A stretch of DNA of 64,000 nucleotides from Sulfurospirillum multivorans DSM 12446 (GCF_000568815.1 NZ_CP007201.1:2241654-2305653), one strand, 5' to 3'; numbered from the stretch's first letter, positions 29,601 to 37,526 are shown. A program made the numbers and translations. Notes: generated by a model not told the origin, from the sequence alone.

Positions 29601-29754
29601 TGCCACAGCCTTGGATGATGCCATGATGTTGATTCAGTCGACCGATGCAACGCTTTTGGAAGCGTTTGAGCAGATTAAAGCCTTTGAATTTGAAAATGCT
29701 GTCGAACTGATTGAGTCTATTTTACCTACACCCATCTTTAAAAAGGCAGACTAA
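26683..29754 (+). CDS. Hybrid sensor histidine kinase with periplasmic solute-binding sensor domain
   Basis: A 1023-residue BvgS/EvgS-like phosphorelay kinase. A signal anchor comes first, then an SBP_bac_3 type amino-acid-binding-like domain (about 27-245), one membrane helix (about 258-278) and a coiled linker. HisKA follows with FLANMSHEIRTPMN (His near 329), then an HATPase with NLLSNAVKF, DSGIGI and GGTGLGLS. Two receivers follow (Asp near 613 in IIDWKMEG and near 756 in LILMDCQMP), and an HPt domain with CHTLKGMAGTLG (His near 894). It is followed after five bases by an HD-GYP response regulator, its probable output. The ligand is unknown; divergence from tctC hints at organic acids. 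Confidence 0.85.
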   Translation: MIKRWALFLTLFLLFVLPSFLYCASDKQTLRYSQSTLEPFMVIHNQTPSGLVVDYLHLLETKINVKFDYRYYSEHWSVVLQKFNAGAFDVIPGYIGVDAPLHEVMSKPLFHFNLVLAGRKSDILISDLEEVSKQNLFLAVVADSSVQKHLVQNYPKIRTYLVKNIQEGLIAVEHKKVDLFIDMAPTLGYALQNSGLSNLKIVGILKDQFKLILALHDASLLPLINQGIDAISEVEKDALYKKYIKIEIKEKVDYALIVKILSIAFFAFICIGVWLAILKREIHRRKLAEEKATLANQRLQRTAEELKIAMAKTAHAHQAKSQFLANMSHEIRTPMNTIIGMTELILRKDLPEKERHYLTKVAEAGHHLLDIINDILDFSKIEADKIQLESIPFQLEELIVSVSDLISMKAQQKGLELLIDMGNITPHHYKGDPLRLKQILLNLLSNAVKFTTQGEVIIRLRARAEKDGTHKIRFEIKDSGIGITQEQAVGLFSAFSQADMSTTRHYGGTGLGLSIAQGLVAMMDGVIYCESVYGMGSTFWFEIPLQVDSTYTPPSQTMITKALKILVVDDNETALEIFAEILHQFGVECVTCKSAKEALVLLNNGFKADVAIIDWKMEGMDGITLFQLIQEQYGDQITSIMMVTAYDKEELIAKLGDNQPYAVLVKPITGSMLFDALTDMCGHKRLIEPLYHAHEKELRQSFLEEITVLLAEDNESNQLVASEILSEVGIHVHVTQNGQEALDWLAKNPLPDLILMDCQMPILDGFETTRHIRETLGLSLPIVAMTANAMKGDEQKCYDAGMDGYVAKPIDAKKLIQEIARFCHKQAPEIAHETAETLALDGINTLQAIQRLGGNATLYYQFLKRFEKEQIHFLQTYRTMVLANDIQGAKRVCHTLKGMAGTLGMDSLSALAQQAELSAHPLAPNDPLLHSIEQEIRALCQKIQPLVLHSEIPKMAITPASLTRLVAKLKCADATALDDAMMLIQSTDATLLEAFEQIKAFEFENAVELIESILPTPIFKKAD

Positions 29755-29759
29755 TCCGC

Positions 29760-30809
29760 ATGGAAACCATCCTTATCGTCGATGACACGCCTGAAAATCT
29801 TATGATTTTAAGTGAAATCCTTAAGCCTTTCTACACGGTTAAAGTAGCCAACAATGGCATAAAAGCGCTCAATCTCATTGCAGCAGGCCATATCCCCGAT
29901 ATTATCGTGCTGGATGTTATGATGCCCGAAATCAGTGGCTATGAAGTCTGCAAAAAACTTAAAAATGATCCGCTCACACGTAACATTCCCATCATTTTTG
30001 TCACGGCGCTGAGTGAGTGTAAAGATGAAGAAGAGGGGCTGAGTCTTGGCGCAGTGGATTACATAACCAAACCGGTGAACGCGTCCATTGTTTTGGCGCG
30101 TATCAAAACGCAAGTGAGCTTGATTCAGTATCAGCGCAATTTAGAGCAAAAACTAGCAGAGCGCACCGAAGAGATCGTGCTTACACGTATGGAGGTCATT
30201 CGCCAACTTGGGCGTGCGGCGGAGTACAAAGACAATGAAACGGGCACGCACATTTTGCGTATGAGTGCTTTCACGAAAATTATTGCTCAAAAAATTGGGT
30301 TGGATAATGTCAGAGCCGAACTCATCTTTCTCTCCGCACCCATGCACGACATCGGAAAAATAGGTACTCCCGATTACATTTTGCGCAAAGAGGGAGCACT
30401 GAGCGCAGAAGAGTGGAAAATCGTGAAAGAGCACCCACTGCAAGGCGCAGAAATCATCGGAAATCACCAATCCGCCCTGCTTCAAACCGCGCGTGTCGTT
30501 GCGCTCACCCACCATGAGAAGTTTGATGGCACGGGCTATCCGTATGGCATTAAAGGATTTAACATCCCTTTAGCAGGTCGAATTGTCGCCATTGCCGATG
30601 TTTTTGATGCCCTCACCTCCAAAAGACCTTACAAAGAGCCTTGGAGCGTGGAGCGCGCCGTTGCGTATCTGAATTCAGAAAAAGGAAAGCATTTTGACCC
30701 CGAACTGGTCGATGCCTTTTTAGAGTGCATGGAGGAGATCACAACGATTATGGCGCAATTTAAAGATGCTCCTCAAAAAGCTTTTGACGCTTTACATGTA
30801 AAGCGTTAA
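29760..30809 (+). CDS. Response regulator with HD-GYP domain (c-di-GMP phosphodiesterase)
   Basis: A 349-residue RpfG-like protein. The receiver domain (1-120) has VDDTPEN, phospho-acceptor Asp52 (VLDVMMPE) and the Lys of YITKPVN. After a short coiled linker comes HD-GYP (about 150-340), with HDIGKIGTPDYIL near 196 and HHEKFDGTGYP near 247, so the metal and GYP residues are intact. It would degrade c-di-GMP when phosphorylated by the kinase five bases upstream. Its C-terminal LHVKR is encoded by a palindrome repeat. It overlaps the convergent MFS gene by four bases. Confidence 0.87.
   Translation: METILIVDDTPENLMILSEILKPFYTVKVANNGIKALNLIAAGHIPDIIVLDVMMPEISGYEVCKKLKNDPLTRNIPIIFVTALSECKDEEEGLSLGAVDYITKPVNASIVLARIKTQVSLIQYQRNLEQKLAERTEEIVLTRMEVIRQLGRAAEYKDNETGTHILRMSAFTKIIAQKIGLDNVRAELIFLSAPMHDIGKIGTPDYILRKEGALSAEEWKIVKEHPLQGAEIIGNHQSALLQTARVVALTHHEKFDGTGYPYGIKGFNIPLAGRIVAIADVFDALTSKRPYKEPWSVERAVAYLNSEKGKHFDPELVDAFLECMEEITTIMAQFKDAPQKAFDALHVKR
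30787..30806. repeat. 20-bp perfect palindrome at convergent gene ends
   Basis: ACGCTTTACATGTAAAGCGT is a perfect 20-bp extension of the dispersed palindrome, right where the HD-GYP gene and the MFS gene end against each other. It could form a hairpin in both transcripts, though no T-run follows. Confidence 0.85.
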
Positions 30810-31951
30810 GAGCGCAGTGTACGTTGCAGTCTAAACGCAAAAAAAAGCGTTGCAAAGGCGATCAACGCCAAAAGTACGAGGAAGATATGCCACCCCAAAT
30901 AGTGATAAAAAACACCGGGTGCAAACGTACCAATGGTTCCTCCTGCGTAATAAAACGACAGATACAACCCATTGGAAATAGCGCGTTTTTCGTGCGCCAG
31001 TTTGCTAATCAGCCCCGAAGCAACGGAGTGAATAATAAAAAAGCCTGCACAAAAGACAAACATACCCCCAAACATCACCAGATAGTCGTTAATGTGAAAA
31101 ATCTGCAACCCCACAACATAAGTTAAAATTCCAAAAATAATCGTCTTCGTTTCATTGCCAAAAAAGCGGATCATCCACAAAATACGAATGGAGATAATAA
31201 ACCCGATGATGTAGCCTGCATACATCATGCCCACTTTGCCATACCCCATCGTCGAGCTTAAATTTTTAAGTTGAAAAGGGAGAAAATTGAGCAGGGCTTG
31301 AAACACAAAGAAGATAAAAAACATCATCAGGTAGATGTTAAAAAAAGTTTTGTTTTTAAGAACACCCATCACTTGGGAAAGTTTGGGTTTGACAAAATCG
31401 ACCTTCACCTCTTCGCTTAAAAAACTGAGTGCGCCAAACATCAGCACTAAAGCGACGCCCAAAAGCACAAAAAAGAGTCTCCAGCCAAACAGATCACTGA
31501 GGATGCCTGAGAGCAAACGCCCAATAAATCCACCCAAAATGGTCGCCCCAATGTAATAACCAATGGCTTGTTGCACTTTATCTTTGGGCGTAATAAAACT
31601 GATATAGCTCATCAAAGAGGTCAGCACTGCAGGAATCAAAAGCCCTTGCAATGCCCTGATAGTTAAAAGGATAGAGTAACTACTACTCCACGCGAAGCAG
31701 AGCTCTAAAATGCCCAAAATTAAAACCGCATTTCTCAAAAAGAGTTTGGACGAAAAGGTCTCTAAGATATAACCGTAAAAGATCGGTGCAAAACTCAGCG
31801 GTAACATAATCACCGTGGTAAAAATGACCGCCTCAAAACGACTGAGGTCAAACTCTTTTTCAAAAAGGGGTTGGATGGGCTGAACCGCGTAAAGGGTGCA
31901 GAGGGTTAGAATCGTACAGGTATAGATGATGAGAAGTTGATGGTGAATCAA
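30806..31951 (-). CDS. MFS transporter (arabinose-efflux-like)
   Basis: A major facilitator protein of about 381 residues and twelve helices, with LYAVQPIQPLFEKEFDLS after the first helix, as in the YnfM/AraJ-like drug and sugar efflux group. The open frame extends to 32134, but that part lies inside the phosphoribosyltransferase gene. No ATG exists before the first helix, so a TTG at 31951 (LIHHQLLIIY) is the most plausible start, with moderate certainty. It follows the phosphoribosyltransferase gene by about 30 bases. The substrate is unknown. Confidence 0.7.
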   Translation of the reverse strand: MIHHQLLIIYTCTILTLCTLYAVQPIQPLFEKEFDLSRFEAVIFTTVIMLPLSFAPIFYGYILETFSSKLFLRNAVLILGILELCFAWSSSYSILLTIRALQGLLIPAVLTSLMSYISFITPKDKVQQAIGYYIGATILGGFIGRLLSGILSDLFGWRLFFVLLGVALVLMFGALSFLSEEVKVDFVKPKLSQVMGVLKNKTFFNIYLMMFFIFFVFQALLNFLPFQLKNLSSTMGYGKVGMMYAGYIIGFIISIRILWMIRFFGNETKTIIFGILTYVVGLQIFHINDYLVMFGGMFVFCAGFFIIHSVASGLISKLAHEKRAISNGLYLSFYYAGGTIGTFAPGVFYHYLGWHIFLVLLALIAFATLFFAFRLQRTLRS

Positions 31952-31962
31952 AAAGTGAGCAA

Positions 31963-31978
31963 GGGAGTTTGCACTCCC
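31963..31978 (-). promoter_or_regulatory. GCAA-tetraloop hairpin before the MFS start
   Basis: On the minus strand GGGAGT-gcaa-ACTCCC forms a perfect 6-bp stem closed by a GNRA-type GCAA tetraloop, between the phosphoribosyltransferase stop and the presumed TTG start of the MFS gene. It may stabilise the upstream mRNA or modulate MFS translation. Confidence 0.4.
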
Positions 31979-31982
31979 GTGT

Positions 31983-32432
31983 CTATTTGATGTTGTCAAT
32001 TTGAAAATCCCAGAAAAACTCGATCCACTCAGTGGCTTCACGCGCAGCAAAATCGGGACGAAGCAGTGCTTTTTCTTTGTAAAAAACTGCCGCGATTTTA
32101 AAATCCACGTCAGGATACTTCGCACCAAGCACACGCTCGATCTCGATCATCGTCTCGCCGCTGTCGATGATGTCATCGACAATCACCACACGTTTGGCTT
32201 TACTCAAATCTGGGATATTAAAAATTTTGATGGTATCGAGCTTCCTCGTCTCTTCATAATGCACCGAATTGATGGCGTAAAGATTGCGCATCTCCAACGC
32301 TTCTGCTAAAAAATGACCTAGGGTCATACCACCACGTGCCACCGCTAAAATAACATCAGGGTTATAAGGCTTGATCTCTTTTGCAAGGGTGTTTACATCT
32401 TCTTTAAACTCTTCATAACTGTAATAACGCAA
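31983..32432 (-). CDS. Purine (xanthine-guanine type) phosphoribosyltransferase
   Basis: A 149-residue type I phosphoribosyltransferase. VVIVDDIIDSGETM (about residues 82-95) is the PRPP-binding loop, and VILAVARGGMTLGHFLAE matches the conserved N-terminal loop. Size and the adjacent purine permease support a role in salvaging xanthine, guanine or hypoxanthine to nucleotides. The exact base specificity cannot be read from sequence. It lies 17 bases downstream of the permease gene and likely shares its mRNA. Confidence 0.82.
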   Translation of the reverse strand: MRYYSYEEFKEDVNTLAKEIKPYNPDVILAVARGGMTLGHFLAEALEMRNLYAINSVHYEETRKLDTIKIFNIPDLSKAKRVVIVDDIIDSGETMIEIERVLGAKYPDVDFKIAAVFYKEKALLRPDFAAREATEWIEFFWDFQIDNIK

Positions 32433-32449
32433 ATAATTTCCTTTTAGTT

Positions 32450-33730
32450 TTATTGGACAATAAATACGATTAAACTGACAAATGTTAAGAATACAATACC
32501 AAAATTAATATCTTGGTACTCTTTTTTAATTAACTTTACGATCAAATACGAAATCAACCCGAACGCAAGACCGTTGGTAATCGAGAACGTTAGTGGCATC
32601 ATAATGACAATTAAAAACGTTGAAACCGCAATGGCTGTGTCTTTAAAATTGACATGGGAAAGCTCACTAAACATTAAAACACCAACCATCACCAAAACAG
32701 GGTAGATTGCATTTTCAGGAATCGCTTTAAACAGTGGCATCATAAAAAGTGTTAAGATGAAAAACAGCCCTGTTGCGACCGCTGTTAAGCCCGTTCTTCC
32801 GCCCTCTTCCACGCCTGCGGCACTCTCCACAAACGAGGTTGTGGTTGAAACACCTAAGAGTGCACCCGCAGCCGTAGCAACTGCGTCCACTTCAAGCGTT
32901 TTTTGAAGCTCTTTGCCATCGTCTTTAAAAAGCCCCGCACGATACCCAACACCCGCAAGGGTACCAATGGAATCAAACAAGTCTGTAATCAAAAAAGTAA
33001 TTACCACAGGAAACAGCGCTAAAGTAAGGGCTGATGTTACATCAAGCTCTAAAAAGATCGGGCTAATCGAAGCTGGCAGGGAGAAAAACTCTGTCGGATA
33101 CGGTGCAATACCTGAAACCCACGCAACAACCGATGTCGCAAGAACTGCCAAGATAAAAGCACCTTTGAGCTTCCATGAATGAAATGCAAACACCAAAACA
33201 AGCCCAAGCACGCCCAAAAGAACATTGGGATTTTTAAAATTTCCCACCCCCACTAAAACGGCAGGATTGGCGATAATCATGCCCATACTTTTAAGGCCAA
33301 TAAACGCAATAAACGTCCCAATACCCGCACTAATCGCACGTCTTAGATCAATCGGCACACTTTTCATAATCCACACACGAAGTTGTGTGAACGAAAGAAG
33401 TACAAACAAAGCGCCCGAGATGAAAACAACGCCAAGAGCCGTTTGCCAAGGCACTTTCATCCCCAAAACCAACCCAAACGTAAAGTAAGCGTTAAGCCCC
33501 ATTCCAACGCTCATCGCGATTGGAGTATTTGCCCAAAGACCATTTAAAATGGTCGAAAAAATGGTAATCAAAGCGGTCGCTGTGATCAACGCCTCCATTG
33601 GCATACCCGTTTTGCTCATAATGATGGCATTCACAGGCACAATGTACATCATGGTCAAAAACGTCGTAAAACCAGCTGTAAACTCAGTTTTAACCGTCGT
33701 ACCATTTTTTTCAAGTTTGAAAAAGTCCAA
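32450..33730 (-). CDS. AzgA-family adenine/guanine/hypoxanthine permease
   Basis: A 426-residue NCS2-like permease of the AzgA/PbuG group with about twelve to fourteen helices. TEFTAGFTTFLTMMYIVPVN near the N-terminus, GMGLNAYFTFG and STTTSFVESAAGVEEGGRTG are family hallmarks for substrate and proton coupling. The start is a TTG with a good upstream AAAGGA. It is transcribed ahead of the purine phosphoribosyltransferase, forming an uptake-salvage unit, and 23 bases after mqnE. Confidence 0.88.
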   Translation of the reverse strand: MDFFKLEKNGTTVKTEFTAGFTTFLTMMYIVPVNAIIMSKTGMPMEALITATALITIFSTILNGLWANTPIAMSVGMGLNAYFTFGLVLGMKVPWQTALGVVFISGALFVLLSFTQLRVWIMKSVPIDLRRAISAGIGTFIAFIGLKSMGMIIANPAVLVGVGNFKNPNVLLGVLGLVLVFAFHSWKLKGAFILAVLATSVVAWVSGIAPYPTEFFSLPASISPIFLELDVTSALTLALFPVVITFLITDLFDSIGTLAGVGYRAGLFKDDGKELQKTLEVDAVATAAGALLGVSTTTSFVESAAGVEEGGRTGLTAVATGLFFILTLFMMPLFKAIPENAIYPVLVMVGVLMFSELSHVNFKDTAIAVSTFLIVIMMPLTFSITNGLAFGLISYLIVKLIKKEYQDINFGIVFLTFVSLIVFIVQ

Positions 33731-33753
33731 AGTCGATCCTTTGTTGAAGATAT

Positions 33754-34818
33754 TTAGTAAATTTTGAGTTCGTTGTATAAACTATCGCGTTCAACGGGTG
33801 TAAAGCCACTCGTTTCGATCAACTCTAAAATGCTCTGCAACCCAAGTCCTTTAGCACTGTTGGCTCCAGCAGCCGATTGGATCGCTTCGGCTTCAATCGT
33901 TCCATCCAGATCATCCGCGCCATACTCTTGTGCAACTAGAGCAAGATTGATCGTGGAAGTTGCCCAGTACGCCTTAATGTGCTTGATGTTATCGAGCATC
34001 AAACGGCTGATCGCAAAGGTTTTGAGAATTTCAGTAGAGCTTAAAAAATCGTCTACATGTAAATAGTTATTGTCACGCTGATAGACAAGAGGAATAAACG
34101 CGTTAAAGCCATTTGTGCGGTCTTGCAGGTCACGAAGGCGAAGCATATGGTCGATGCGATGTTCGCGTTTTTCCACATGTCCAAAGAGCATCGTCGCATT
34201 GGACTCATGCCCACGTTTGTGCCAGAGTTCATGGATCTGCAACCATTCGGCGGAGCTTACTTTGCCTTTGCAGACATACTCGCGCACTTTTTCATCAAAG
34301 ATCTCAGCGCCACCACCGGGCATCGAATCTACGCCATACTCGATCATCTTGTCGATGACCTCATCAAAGCTTAGGTGATATTCCGTTGCCAAGAAGTTGA
34401 TCTCCGCCGCCGTCAACGCCTTTACATGTAAAGAAGGAAAACGTTCTTTGATTTTGGAAAAAATCTCCATATACCACTCAAATCCCGCATCAGGATTATG
34501 CGCAGAGACCACATGCACTTCGGTAATGTGGTTGTTTTTAACCGAGTTGTCCAATATGCTCAAAATCTCTTCGTGGCTCATGGTATAAGGATTTGGGTTT
34601 TTACGGTTGGCTGAAAAAGCGCAAAATTTGCAGATGTCTTTGCAGATGTTCGTGGGGTTAATGTGTCGGTTGACATTGAAAAAGACTTTGTTGCCATGAA
34701 GCGCACGCCTTCTTTGGTTGGCGTATTTGCCTAATGTAAAAAGGTCAAGATCGTAGAGCGCAACACCATCTTCTAACGTTAATCGTTGATTATTTTCTAG
34801 CTTCTCAATAAGAGTCAT
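33754..34818 (-). CDS. mqnE: Aminofutalosine synthase (radical SAM)
   Basis: A 354-residue radical SAM enzyme with the CxxxCxxC cluster motif in NICKDICKFCAFS (about residues 58-70), plus the MqnE features HVVSAHNPDAGFEWY and DSMPGGGAEIF. It makes aminofutalosine from dehydro-hydroxybenzoate-type chorismate product and SAM in the futalosine menaquinone route used by Campylobacterota. MqnC and CofH are paralogs, but the block pattern fits MqnE best. Three ACATGT sites lie in the gene; two are repeat copies encoding LHVD and LHVK. Confidence 0.88.
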   Translation of the reverse strand: MTLIEKLENNQRLTLEDGVALYDLDLFTLGKYANQRRRALHGNKVFFNVNRHINPTNICKDICKFCAFSANRKNPNPYTMSHEEILSILDNSVKNNHITEVHVVSAHNPDAGFEWYMEIFSKIKERFPSLHVKALTAAEINFLATEYHLSFDEVIDKMIEYGVDSMPGGGAEIFDEKVREYVCKGKVSSAEWLQIHELWHKRGHESNATMLFGHVEKREHRIDHMLRLRDLQDRTNGFNAFIPLVYQRDNNYLHVDDFLSSTEILKTFAISRLMLDNIKHIKAYWATSTINLALVAQEYGADDLDGTIEAEAIQSAAGANSAKGLGLQSILELIETSGFTPVERDSLYNELKIY

Positions 34819-34902
34819 AGGATACTTTCATGATTTGAAATAAAGATGGATTTTAGCAACATTTTTTATAAACGTAGGTTAAAGTATTTTTGTATCTTTA
34901 GG

Positions 34903-34908
34903 TATAAT
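34903..34908 (+). promoter_or_regulatory. Candidate -10 box upstream of the DUF350 gene
   Basis: TATAAT, preceded by a TATTTTTG tract as often seen in Campylobacterota promoters, lies 18 bases before the DUF350 start. The transcript would begin at or near the AAAGG ribosome site, giving an unusually short leader, so the assignment is tentative. Confidence 0.4.
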
Positions 34909-34926
34909 TAAAAGAAAGGTCGTACC

Positions 34927-35331
34927 ATGATTTTTCACTATTTGCTCTCCTTTGGGTTTTTCCTCGTAACCTCACTTGCCGTGCTCGCACTCTTCTTCTT
35001 TCTCTACGCAAAAGTCACACCGTACGATGACTACAAAATGATTTTTGAAGAGAATAACACTGCCTCGGCACTTGGATTTGGCGGCGCCATATTGGGGCTC
35101 TGCATTCCTCTTTACAGCGCGCTTGTCAACTCTATTTCCTACCTTGATTTTGCCACATGGGCGATCATCGCGATGGTGGTTCAGCTTCTGTTTGCTTTTG
35201 GCATGACACGTTTAGGTGGTAAATTCTCCGTTGAAAGACACATCAGCAATGGCGATGTTGCCGTAGGCGTTTTAATGGCATTTATGTCGATCGCGATTGG
35301 TTTACTTAACGCTGGGTCAATGAGTTATTAA
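34927..35331 (+). CDS. DUF350 membrane protein
   Basis: A 134-residue protein with four predicted membrane helices in two halves, fitting the DUF350 (YjfL-like) family. A conserved SALGFGGAILGLCIPLYSAL-type segment lies in the middle. No biochemical function is established for the family. It precedes the pentapeptide-repeat gene by five bases, and both are probably transcribed from the promoter just upstream. Confidence 0.72.
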   Translation: MIFHYLLSFGFFLVTSLAVLALFFFLYAKVTPYDDYKMIFEENNTASALGFGGAILGLCIPLYSALVNSISYLDFATWAIIAMVVQLLFAFGMTRLGGKFSVERHISNGDVAVGVLMAFMSIAIGLLNAGSMSY

Positions 35332-35336
35332 ACGTT

Positions 35337-35948
35337 ATGGGTGCGCCTTTAGAGACTATTAGCGACCGTATGGATGTCTTTGCAGAAACCTTTAAAGGGG
35401 CGAAGCTGCAGGGTGTAAAGATCACCAAAGCGGAGTTTGATGACTGTACGTTTGTTTCGTGTGATTTCAGTGAAACAGTTTTTTCTTTTTGCAAATTTAC
35501 CGAATGCCGTTTTGAAAACTGCAACCTAAGTCTAATGAAACCAACCAATACCAAAATGAGCGATGTGACGTTTTCATCGTGCAAAATGATCGGCATTGAC
35601 TGGACAAAAGGCGACTGGAAAAGCCTGCTCAATCCCTATCCACTTCGTTTTCACGAGTGCATTTTGGATGATAGCAACTTCTTTGGATTAGCGCTAGATG
35701 GCATCGTGATGAAAGAGTGTCGCATCAAAGAGGTCGATTTTAGGGACACAACACTAAGAAGAGCTGATCTGAGCGGCAGTGATTTGAAAGGGTCGTTATT
35801 TAACAACACCCATCTGGAAGGGGCTAATTTTATTGACGCGCAAAACACAATGATCGACATCCGAACCAATCACCTTAAAGGAGCCATTTTCAGGCGATTT
35901 GAAGCACTATATCTTCTCGAATCTATGGGCATTGTACTGGTAGATTGA
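35337..35948 (+). CDS. Pentapeptide-repeat protein (McbG/Qnr-like fold)
   Basis: A 203-residue protein made of A(D/N)LXX-type pentapeptide units, e.g. FDDCTFVSCDFSETVFSFC, then RADLSGSDLKGSLFNNTHLE. A short break near residues 85-105 interrupts two repeat blocks, as in McbG and Qnr proteins. These form right-handed quadrilateral beta-helices that can mimic DNA and protect gyrase. A role in gyrase protection is possible but unproven. It is cotranscribed with the DUF350 gene. Confidence 0.75.
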   Translation: MGAPLETISDRMDVFAETFKGAKLQGVKITKAEFDDCTFVSCDFSETVFSFCKFTECRFENCNLSLMKPTNTKMSDVTFSSCKMIGIDWTKGDWKSLLNPYPLRFHECILDDSNFFGLALDGIVMKECRIKEVDFRDTTLRRADLSGSDLKGSLFNNTHLEGANFIDAQNTMIDIRTNHLKGAIFRRFEALYLLESMGIVLVD

Positions 35949-35949
35949 C

Positions 35950-35963
35950 CTTTACATGTAAAG
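35950..35963. repeat. CTTTACATGTAAAG palindrome after pentapeptide gene
   Basis: A perfect 14-bp copy, one base after the stop codon of the pentapeptide-repeat gene. Confidence 0.9.
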
Positions 35964-35966
35964 AGG

Positions 35967-35991
35967 CGAAGAGGCTATCAAAACCTCTTCG
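35967..35991. terminator. Hairpin between convergent pentapeptide and trpB genes
   Basis: A perfect 8-bp stem CGAAGAGG/CCTCTTCG with a 9-base loop lies in the 51-base gap between convergent genes, followed on the plus strand by TAACGCTTTT. It probably terminates the plus-strand unit; T-richness on the minus side is poor. Two palindrome repeats flank it. Confidence 0.6.
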
Positions 35992-35999
35992 TAACGCTT

Positions 36000-37211
36000 T
36001 TACATGTAATCTTCTGGCTTATAATTAGCGACCACAAAATCAATGTCTTTATCGCCTCGTCCACTGAGGTTAACCAAGATCGATTCATACGGTTTTTCTT
36101 TCGCAAGTTTCATTGCAAATGCCACCGCATGCGCACTCTCAAGCGCAGGGATGATGCCTTCATAATGGCTTAGATCGTAAAAGGCTTGAATCGTCTCTGC
36201 ATCATTGGCGATGCCGACTTTGGTGCGTGCGATGGAATTCAGATAAGCGTGTTCTGGGCCAACGGATGGGTAATCTAAGCCACTCGCAACCGAATGCACC
36301 GCGGCGGGCTCACCCGCTTCATTTTTGAGCATAATGGAGTTAAATCCATGCAAAATACCCTCGCTTCCATAGGTCAAACTTGCGGCATGTTCGCCGAGTT
36401 TTGTCCCTTTGCCTCCGGGTTCAACGCCGTACATTTCGCACGGATCGTCGATGAAGGCGGAAAAAAGTCCCATCGCGTTACTGCCACCACCAACGCAGGC
36501 GACCAAGTTATCAGGTAAATTTCCTGTCATCTCAAAAAATTGCTCTCTGGCTTCGATGCCGACCACACTTTGAAAGTCTCGCACCATCATCGGAAACGGA
36601 TGAGGACCTACGACAGAGCCGATACAGTAGATGCTGTTTTCAGGGTCTTTAAGGTACGCCACAAACGCTGAGTCCACCGCTTCTTTGAGTGTTTTAGCCC
36701 CAAAGGTTACGGGTACTACTTTCGCACCCAAAACACGCATACGAACCACATTAGGATGTTCTTTGGCGATGTCGACTTCACCCATGTGAATCTCACACTC
36801 TAACCCAAAATACGCCGCCGCGGTAGCGAGCGCCACGCCGTGTTGCCCTGCTCCTGTTTCAGCGATCAATTTTTTCTTGCCCAAGTATTTGGCTAAAAGC
36901 GCCTCGCCCATGCAGTGGTTGAGCTTATGCGCTCCTGTGTGGTTGAGGTCTTCTCGTTTGAGGTAAATTCTAGCACCTCCAATAAACTCGCTTAGACGTC
37001 TGGCATAATACACCGGTGTCGGGCGACCTTGGTAATGCTTGCGAATGTCACGCAATTCGCGAATAAAATTGTGTGAATTACCGATGGTCAGGTACGCCTC
37101 TTCGATCTTTTTAAACTGCTCTTCGAGTTCAGGTGGTAAAAACGCGCCACCAAATTTTCCAAAATAGCCTTTTGCATCAGGAAACGCCTTCAAATAGGGC
37201 TTTTGTATCAT
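36000..37211 (-). CDS. trpB: Tryptophan synthase beta chain
   Basis: A 403-residue PLP enzyme that condenses indole with serine. [14 protein letters not shown] carries the Schiff-base lysine, [10 protein letters not shown] binds the phosphate, and [13 protein letters not shown] is a further family block. It matches TrpB1 in length and motif order. No trpA is adjacent, so this is a lone copy; another operon may hold the partner, or it may salvage indole. The stop codon is formed inside a TTTTACATGTAA repeat, which encodes the final Tyr-Met-stop. Another copy overlaps the ribosome-binding region. Confidence 0.92.
   Translation of the reverse strand: MIQKPYLKAFPDAKGYFGKFGGAFLPPELEEQFKKIEEAYLTIGNSHNFIRELRDIRKHYQGRPTPVYYARRLSEFIGGARIYLKREDLNHTGAHKLNHCMGEALLAKYLGKKKLIAETGAGQHGVALATAAAYFGLECEIHMGEVDIAKEHPNVVRMRVLGAKVVPVTFGAKTLKEAVDSAFVAYLKDPENSIYCIGSVVGPHPFPMMVRDFQSVVGIEAREQFFEMTGNLPDNLVACVGGGSNAMGLFSAFIDDPCEMYGVEPGGKGTKLGEHAASLTYGSEGILHGFNSIMLKNEAGEPAAVHSVASGLDYPSVGPEHAYLNSIARTKVGIANDAETIQAFYDLSHYEGIIPALESAHAVAFAMKLAKEKPYESILVNLSGRGDKDIDFVVANYKPEDYM
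36002..36007. repeat. Palindrome copy that supplies the trpB stop codon
   Basis: The core TACATGTA around this site reads TAC ATG TAA on the minus strand, giving the last two residues and the stop of TrpB. Confidence 0.85.
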
Positions 37212-37218
37212 TTTTGTC

Positions 37219-37232
37219 CTTTACATGTAAAG
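37219..37232. repeat. CTTTACATGTAAAG palindrome overlapping the trpB ribosome site
   Basis: A perfect 14-bp copy, 8 bases upstream of the trpB start. On the minus strand its right end runs into AAAGGACAAAA before the ATG, so pairing within the palindrome would involve the Shine-Dalgarno region. Confidence 0.85.
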
Positions 37233-37283
37233 ATTTGATGAGGTATTATAGCTTAGAATGGTTGAGGGTGAAAACGTAGAAAA

Positions 37284-37359
37284 TGGTGGTCCGTGTAGGC
37301 TTCGAACCTACGACCCCATCATTAAGAGTGATATGCTCTACCAACTGAGCTAACGGACC
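37284..37359 (-). tRNA. tRNA-Lys (CTT)
   Basis: A complete 76-nt cloverleaf on the minus strand. The acceptor pairs GGTCCGT with ACGGACC, CCA is encoded, the T-arm has TTCGAAG, and the anticodon loop CTCTTAA gives anticodon CTT for AAG lysine codons. It stands alone between trpB and glnD. Confidence 0.93.
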
Positions 37360-37488
37360 AAGTAGTGTTGTCAAAGTAAAATGCTACTCCCATCTTGGTA
37401 AAACGAATGTTAATCCTTAATTTTTTTTGCTAGCACAATTTTGTCACAATTTTATTACACATTGTGTTAGAAACAAGCTTTTTTTTAG

Positions 37489-37494
37489 TATGAT
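37489..37494 (+). promoter_or_regulatory. Candidate -10 box of glnD
   Basis: TATGAT is preceded by a T-run (CTTTTTTTTAG), the pattern of many Campylobacterota sigma70 promoters, 38 bases before the glnD start. The remaining part of the 315-base trpB-glnD gap holds the tRNA-Lys gene and AT-rich sequence only. Confidence 0.4.
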
Positions 37495-37526
37495 AACTAA
37501 GAGCAACATGAAACTAGGAATGTAGA

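Noticed and set aside
31952-32134. Longer N-terminus for the MFS protein starting within the phosphoribosyltransferase gene
   Set aside because: The extra residues are antisense-free but out-of-frame reading of a conserved gene and have no membrane or family character.
32433-32449. Purine riboswitch before the salvage genes
   Set aside because: The gaps around azgA and the phosphoribosyltransferase gene are only 17-23 bases, too short for the aptamer.
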